This document shows positions 62,650 to 64,000 of a stretch of DNA of 64,000 nt, one piece after another (positions within the stretch are counted from its first letter, which is position 1; each line of letters starts with the position of its first letter). The notes below the pieces were generated by a model, which was not told the DNA's origin, did not search any database, and was given only the letters and a program-made list of their open reading frames with translations. Location of the stretch: NCBI RefSeq assembly GCF_000970205.1, contig NZ_CP009512.1, positions 310,001-374,000 of the forward strand. The letters are read 5' to 3'. This DNA comes from Methanosarcina mazei S-6. GTDB taxonomy: Archaea > Halobacteriota > Methanosarcinia > Methanosarcinales > Methanosarcinaceae. The translations under genes and the position numbers were made by a program.

Positions 62650-63240
62650 TTACGCCTTTCCTCTGGATTCTCCCAGAGTTATGCCGGTTGCAATCAGATG
62701 GGCGACTCTGAGAGGCTCAGGAATGCTGCTTCTTATTGAAGTGAGACGGATGATCTTTTCTACGTTTTTTGCCCCTATCCCGGCTTTCTGAATATAAATA
62801 GGAGTCCCATTCCTTCCAGTAATCAGTTTTTCTATTTTTCCGGCTTTTTTTATTATTTTCCAGCGTTCCTCTCCGTCCGAGAAATGCTTCAGAGCAGATC
62901 GGATTTTTTCAAAATCTGGACAGGAACGCATTATCACAATAACCGGAAGCCCTGTTTCTCTGTAGAGTTCCTCTATATCGACAACGTTAAAGCCTCCATA
63001 AGTAATCCCATCAAGCATGATAACCCTGAGCTGGTTGTGATGCCTGCTGTTTTTTATCATTGTGACCATCACCTCTGTAGCGTCAAGCCCGTCTCTGGTA
63101 ATCTCAGAGCGCAGGACTCCATCTATCCAGTCCCCTCCCCTAAAAACAGTCCCAACTATCATTACCTTTTCATTAAGAAGTGCAGAATCATCTATGCCCA
63201 GAATTCGGATTTCGGGTTTTACATGAAAATCTGAATCCAC
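62650..63240 (-). CDS. DUF99 (UPF0215) protein
   Basis: A 196-residue protein of the DUF99 family: RILGIDDSALLNEKVMIVGT, VFRGGDWIDGVLRSEITRDG, VIMLDGITYGGFNVVDIEEL, LPVIVIMRSCPDF. The conserved Asp residues suggest a nuclease-like fold related to endonuclease V, but the activity is not established. It is full length. It lies between PAN and ftsZ on the same strand. Confidence 0.88.
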   Translation of the reverse strand: MDSDFHVKPEIRILGIDDSALLNEKVMIVGTVFRGGDWIDGVLRSEITRDGLDATEVMVTMIKNSRHHNQLRVIMLDGITYGGFNVVDIEELYRETGLPVIVIMRSCPDFEKIRSALKHFSDGEERWKIIKKAGKIEKLITGRNGTPIYIQKAGIGAKNVEKIIRLTSIRSSIPEPLRVAHLIATGITLGESRGKA

Positions 63241-63375
63241 AGCTACCTGTATGTCTGAATTCTAAAAATAGTTTGCCGGTTTCCCGTGAAGCCGCTTTAA
63301 GCAAAAATCAAAGGGAAACTGGAGTTTTCCGGAAAATAGGTGCCTTTAAAAGGCTTTTTTTCATTAGCCGGATTT

Positions 63376-64000
63376 TTACACGAACATGGTTTCCGGAAGG
63401 TTGGAAGGCATCATCTTCTGCGTATCCGCAGCCATGGACACCTTTTCCACTGCTTCGAGGAACTCTTCCATCTCAACCAGTTCCTTATCTCTTCTGACCG
63501 CGAACATGCCTGCTTCGGTAGCTATAGCTTTCAGGTCTGCCCCGCTCATTCCTTCGGTAGCTTTTGCAAGCTTTTTGAAATCGATGTCTTCTGCAAGAGT
63601 CATCTTTTCGCAATGGATTTTAAGGATTTTTCCCCTGGCTTCGATACCGGGCATGGGAACATGGACAAGCCTATCAAAACGGCCTGGCCTGAGAATTGCA
63701 GGGTCAAGGACGTCCGGTCTGTTTGTTGCTGCAATAATCCTGATGTTTTTCCTCTTGTCAAAACCATCCATTTCTGCAAGAAGCTGCATCAAAGTTCTCT
63801 GAACCTCTCTATCTGCGCCAGTTGTCTCGTTTAAACGCCTTGCAGCTATCGAATCCAGTTCATCGATAAAAATGATACTGGGAGCTTTTTTCCGTGCCAT
63901 CTCGAAGATTTCCCTGACCAGCTTGGACCCGTCCCCTATGTACTTCTGCACCAGTTCAGAACCAACAACTCTGATAAATGTAGCATTGGTCCTGTGGGCT
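63376..64000 (-). CDS. pan: Proteasome-activating nucleotidase PAN (partial)
   Basis: The C-terminal 207 residues of an AAA ATPase; the start is beyond the right edge. Walker [19 protein letters not shown]-type [18 protein letters not shown] (here DREVQ), sensor 1 [10 protein letters not shown], Arg fingers [15 protein letters not shown] and the end MFV-type HbYX-like motif (ETMFV) that opens the 20S proteasome gate. The last residues deviate a little from HbYX (hydrophobic-Tyr-any). PAN unfolds proteins for the proteasome. Confidence 0.92.
   Translation of the reverse strand, partial: AHRTNATFIRVVGSELVQKYIGDGSKLVREIFEMARKKAPSIIFIDELDSIAARRLNETTGADREVQRTLMQLLAEMDGFDKRKNIRIIAATNRPDVLDPAILRPGRFDRLVHVPMPGIEARGKILKIHCEKMTLAEDIDFKKLAKATEGMSGADLKAIATEAGMFAVRRDKELVEMEEFLEAVEKVSMAADTQKMMPSNLPETMFV

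Overview
The window comes from a methanogenic archaeon of the genus Methanosarcina. The evidence is the chromatin protein MC1, archaeal L1/L10/L12 proteins with a shared acidic tail, the AAA ATPase PAN, two tandem TBP genes, a DUF2111-PAS-GAF sensor, many GTG and TTG starts, and T-rich spacers. I cannot fix the species from sequence alone.

Layout. 1-3.8 kb: the end of a membrane-hydrogenase-like module (HyfC- and HyfB-like), then a RibD-C reductase. 3.9-6.1 kb: an ABC-2 exporter pair. 6.3-9.4 kb: tandem repeats and an operon for two exported proteins, a NosD-type beta-helix protein and a corrinoid-domain protein ending in CxxCH. 9.7-11.6 kb: a 22-bp repeat array and a PAS/GAF sensor. 11.9-13.7 kb: tRNA-Gln and four related units that look like small RNA genes with repeated TTGGGGGA hairpin loops. 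I consider these the most novel feature of the window. 13.7-14.9 kb: MC1 between two orphan HicB-like genes. 15-24 kb: a permease, a methyltransferase/ATP-grasp fusion, a DRG GTPase, a MoeA fusion, IlvE and tRNA-Arg. 24.2-25.4 kb: an IS630-type element with a split transposase. 25.7-31.8 kb: a PspC protein, a metal permease with its ArsR regulator, a complete biotin ECF transporter, and tRNA-Arg. 32-35.4 kb: an acetyltransferase and a DtxR-feoB iron locus. 36.6-43.3 kb: a condensin operon (unknown coiled-coil gene, smc, scpA, scpB). 43.8-45 kb: two TBP genes. 45-56.6 kb: a glycosyltransferase, thiC, two decayed lipoprotein genes, ogt, a QueG-like protein, SAM hydrolase, a frameshifted acetyltransferase and a radical SAM protein. 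57-64 kb, all on the minus strand: PAN (partial), DUF99, ftsZ, secE, nusG, L11, L1, L10 and L12.

Links between genes. Several transport loci carry visible operators. A BirA-like site lies before bioY, a TTAGG/CCTAA palindrome before dtxR-feoB, and a perfect ATGAACA/TGTTCAT palindrome before arsR-permease. The smc-scpA-scpB set is overlapping or close-packed and is preceded by an unrecognised gene that probably belongs to it. The tbp genes have extra TATA-like boxes in their leaders, which suggests autoregulation.

Decay and low-complexity DNA. Short tandem arrays with units of 12, 15, 19, 21, 22 and 68 bp are scattered in the spacers. At least four genes are broken or need recoding: the IS630 transposase, two lipoproteins and one acetyltransferase. 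None of the breaks is a UAG codon, so pyrrolysine does not explain them.
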